This document shows, in pieces, positions 6,629 to 7,011 of a stretch of 7,011 bases of DNA (its first letter is position 1; the number at the start of each line of letters is the position of its first letter). Where the stretch lies: positions 1-7,011 of the forward strand of contig CALGYZ010000036.1 of assembly GCA_937934645.1 (NCBI GenBank), read 5' to 3'. A program made the position numbers and the translations under genes. Origin of the DNA: an uncultured Bacillaceae bacterium (GTDB lineage Bacteria > Bacillota > Bacilli > Bacillales > Caldibacillaceae). Under the pieces are notes generated by a model. It was given only the letters and a program-made list of their open reading frames with translations. It was not told where the DNA came from and made no database searches.

Positions 6629-6937
6629 TTATTTGAAAATAGAGAAAAAATACAGAAATAACTGTTTAAAAGCTTCCCAAGCTGTAACTGTAGCCAAGGT
6701 TTTATCAATAGTTGCTTTGTACATTTCATCATCAGTAGTAACTATATTTTCTATTTCGTTACTGTCTTTTGCCTCCTGCAATGTAAGTGTGTCTATGAGA
6801 ATTTGCGAGTTTGGTATTTTAGATATTTCTCCTTTTAGCTGGCCCAATGCACGAGATGCTCCAGTCAAAGATTTTAAAATACCTACTGTTTCGCAATCAA
6901 ACTGTGGGGGTAAAGGATGTATAGTTGTTTCACTCAT
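6629..6937 (-). pseudogene. fic N-terminal fragment (Fic-family, inhibitory helix retained, catalytic domain lost)
   Basis: The start MSETTIHPLPPQFDCETVGI and then LIDTLTLQEAKDSNEIENIV is the N-terminal domain of Fic-family proteins (Fic_N type). Intact family members transfer AMP or another nucleotide moiety to target proteins using a catalytic HxFx(D/E)GN motif further on. Here the match fades after YKATIDKTLATVTA (about residue 86) and the frame stops at residue 102 with unrelated FLYFFSIFK. A full Fic protein of this type has some 300 or more residues, so the catalytic domain is missing and is not found elsewhere in the window. Residues 59-64, SNEIEN, match the inhibitory motif (S/T)xxxE(G/N) that blocks the active site. 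The integrase gene begins about 160 bases further along the same strand, so the break was probably made by that element. A free-standing inhibitory peptide is possible but unsupported. Confidence 0.8.
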
Positions 6938-6941
6938 AATT

Positions 6942-7011
6942 TTAGAATCTTGTTATATCCCTTGGTATTTTCTTGAAGATAATGTTCTTCTCATCACACA
7001 TTAACCTCAGA
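6942..7011 (-). CDS. Possible 3' end of a gene upstream of fic
   Basis: On the - strand the frame is open from the window edge and reads LRLMCDEKNIIFKKIPRDIT then RF, with TAA at 6944-6942. This stop lies 4 bases before the fic ATG, the spacing expected of an operon neighbour. With only 22 codons visible it may be chance. An ATG inside would give a 19-residue peptide. No family can be assigned. Confidence 0.25.
   Translation of the reverse strand, partial: LRLMCDEKNIIFKKIPRDITRF

Noticed and set aside
6624..7004. 126-codon open frame on the + strand at the right end.
   Set aside because: It is antisense to the recognisable Fic N-terminal domain; its hydrophobic look comes from the complementary strand.

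Overview
The window looks like an accessory region of a Bacteroidota chromosome, most likely Bacteroidales. The DNA is AT-rich (about 34% G+C in the coding stretch I counted). Start codons mostly lack a GGAGG-type ribosome site. Secreted proteins are predicted to be cut just before or after a Gln (NGQ, YSQ, NAQ). The lipoprotein has an acidic +2 to +6 stretch like a Bacteroidota surface-export signal. The integrase and Fic remnant are also of types common in that phylum. I cannot name a genus.

Left part (1-1194, + strand): the 3' end of a gene of unknown function, whose protein ends in a hydrophobic C-terminal segment, is followed 17 bases later by an intact small outer-membrane beta-barrel gene. 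Next comes a 'graveyard' (1195-1886). It holds a decayed, more G+C-rich relative of that barrel gene (about 1218-1458), the start of another secreted protein that soon breaks (about 1519-1711), and further non-coding debris.

Middle (1887-4838, + strand): an intact 488-residue lipoprotein of unknown function is followed by two secreted, probable outer-membrane beta-barrel proteins. Hairpins separate the three genes, so they may be separate or attenuated transcripts. The lipoprotein probably sits at the cell surface. Whether the barrels work with it is inference from adjacency only.

Right part (5050-7011, - strand): a tyrosine recombinase gene is full length except for an in-frame TGA at codon 31, and its first catalytic Arg is replaced by Asn. 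It is preceded by four copies of an 11-bp repeat. Upstream of it lies the N-terminal piece of a Fic-family gene that keeps the inhibitory SxxxEN motif and has lost the whole catalytic domain. The simplest reading is that an integrase-bearing element inserted into, or recombined with, a fic gene and both then decayed. The window edge holds the last codons of a possible gene upstream of fic.

I found no rRNA, tRNA, CRISPR array or transposase. I cannot show that the window contains a new functional system. The best candidate is the lipoprotein/beta-barrel group at 1887-4838.
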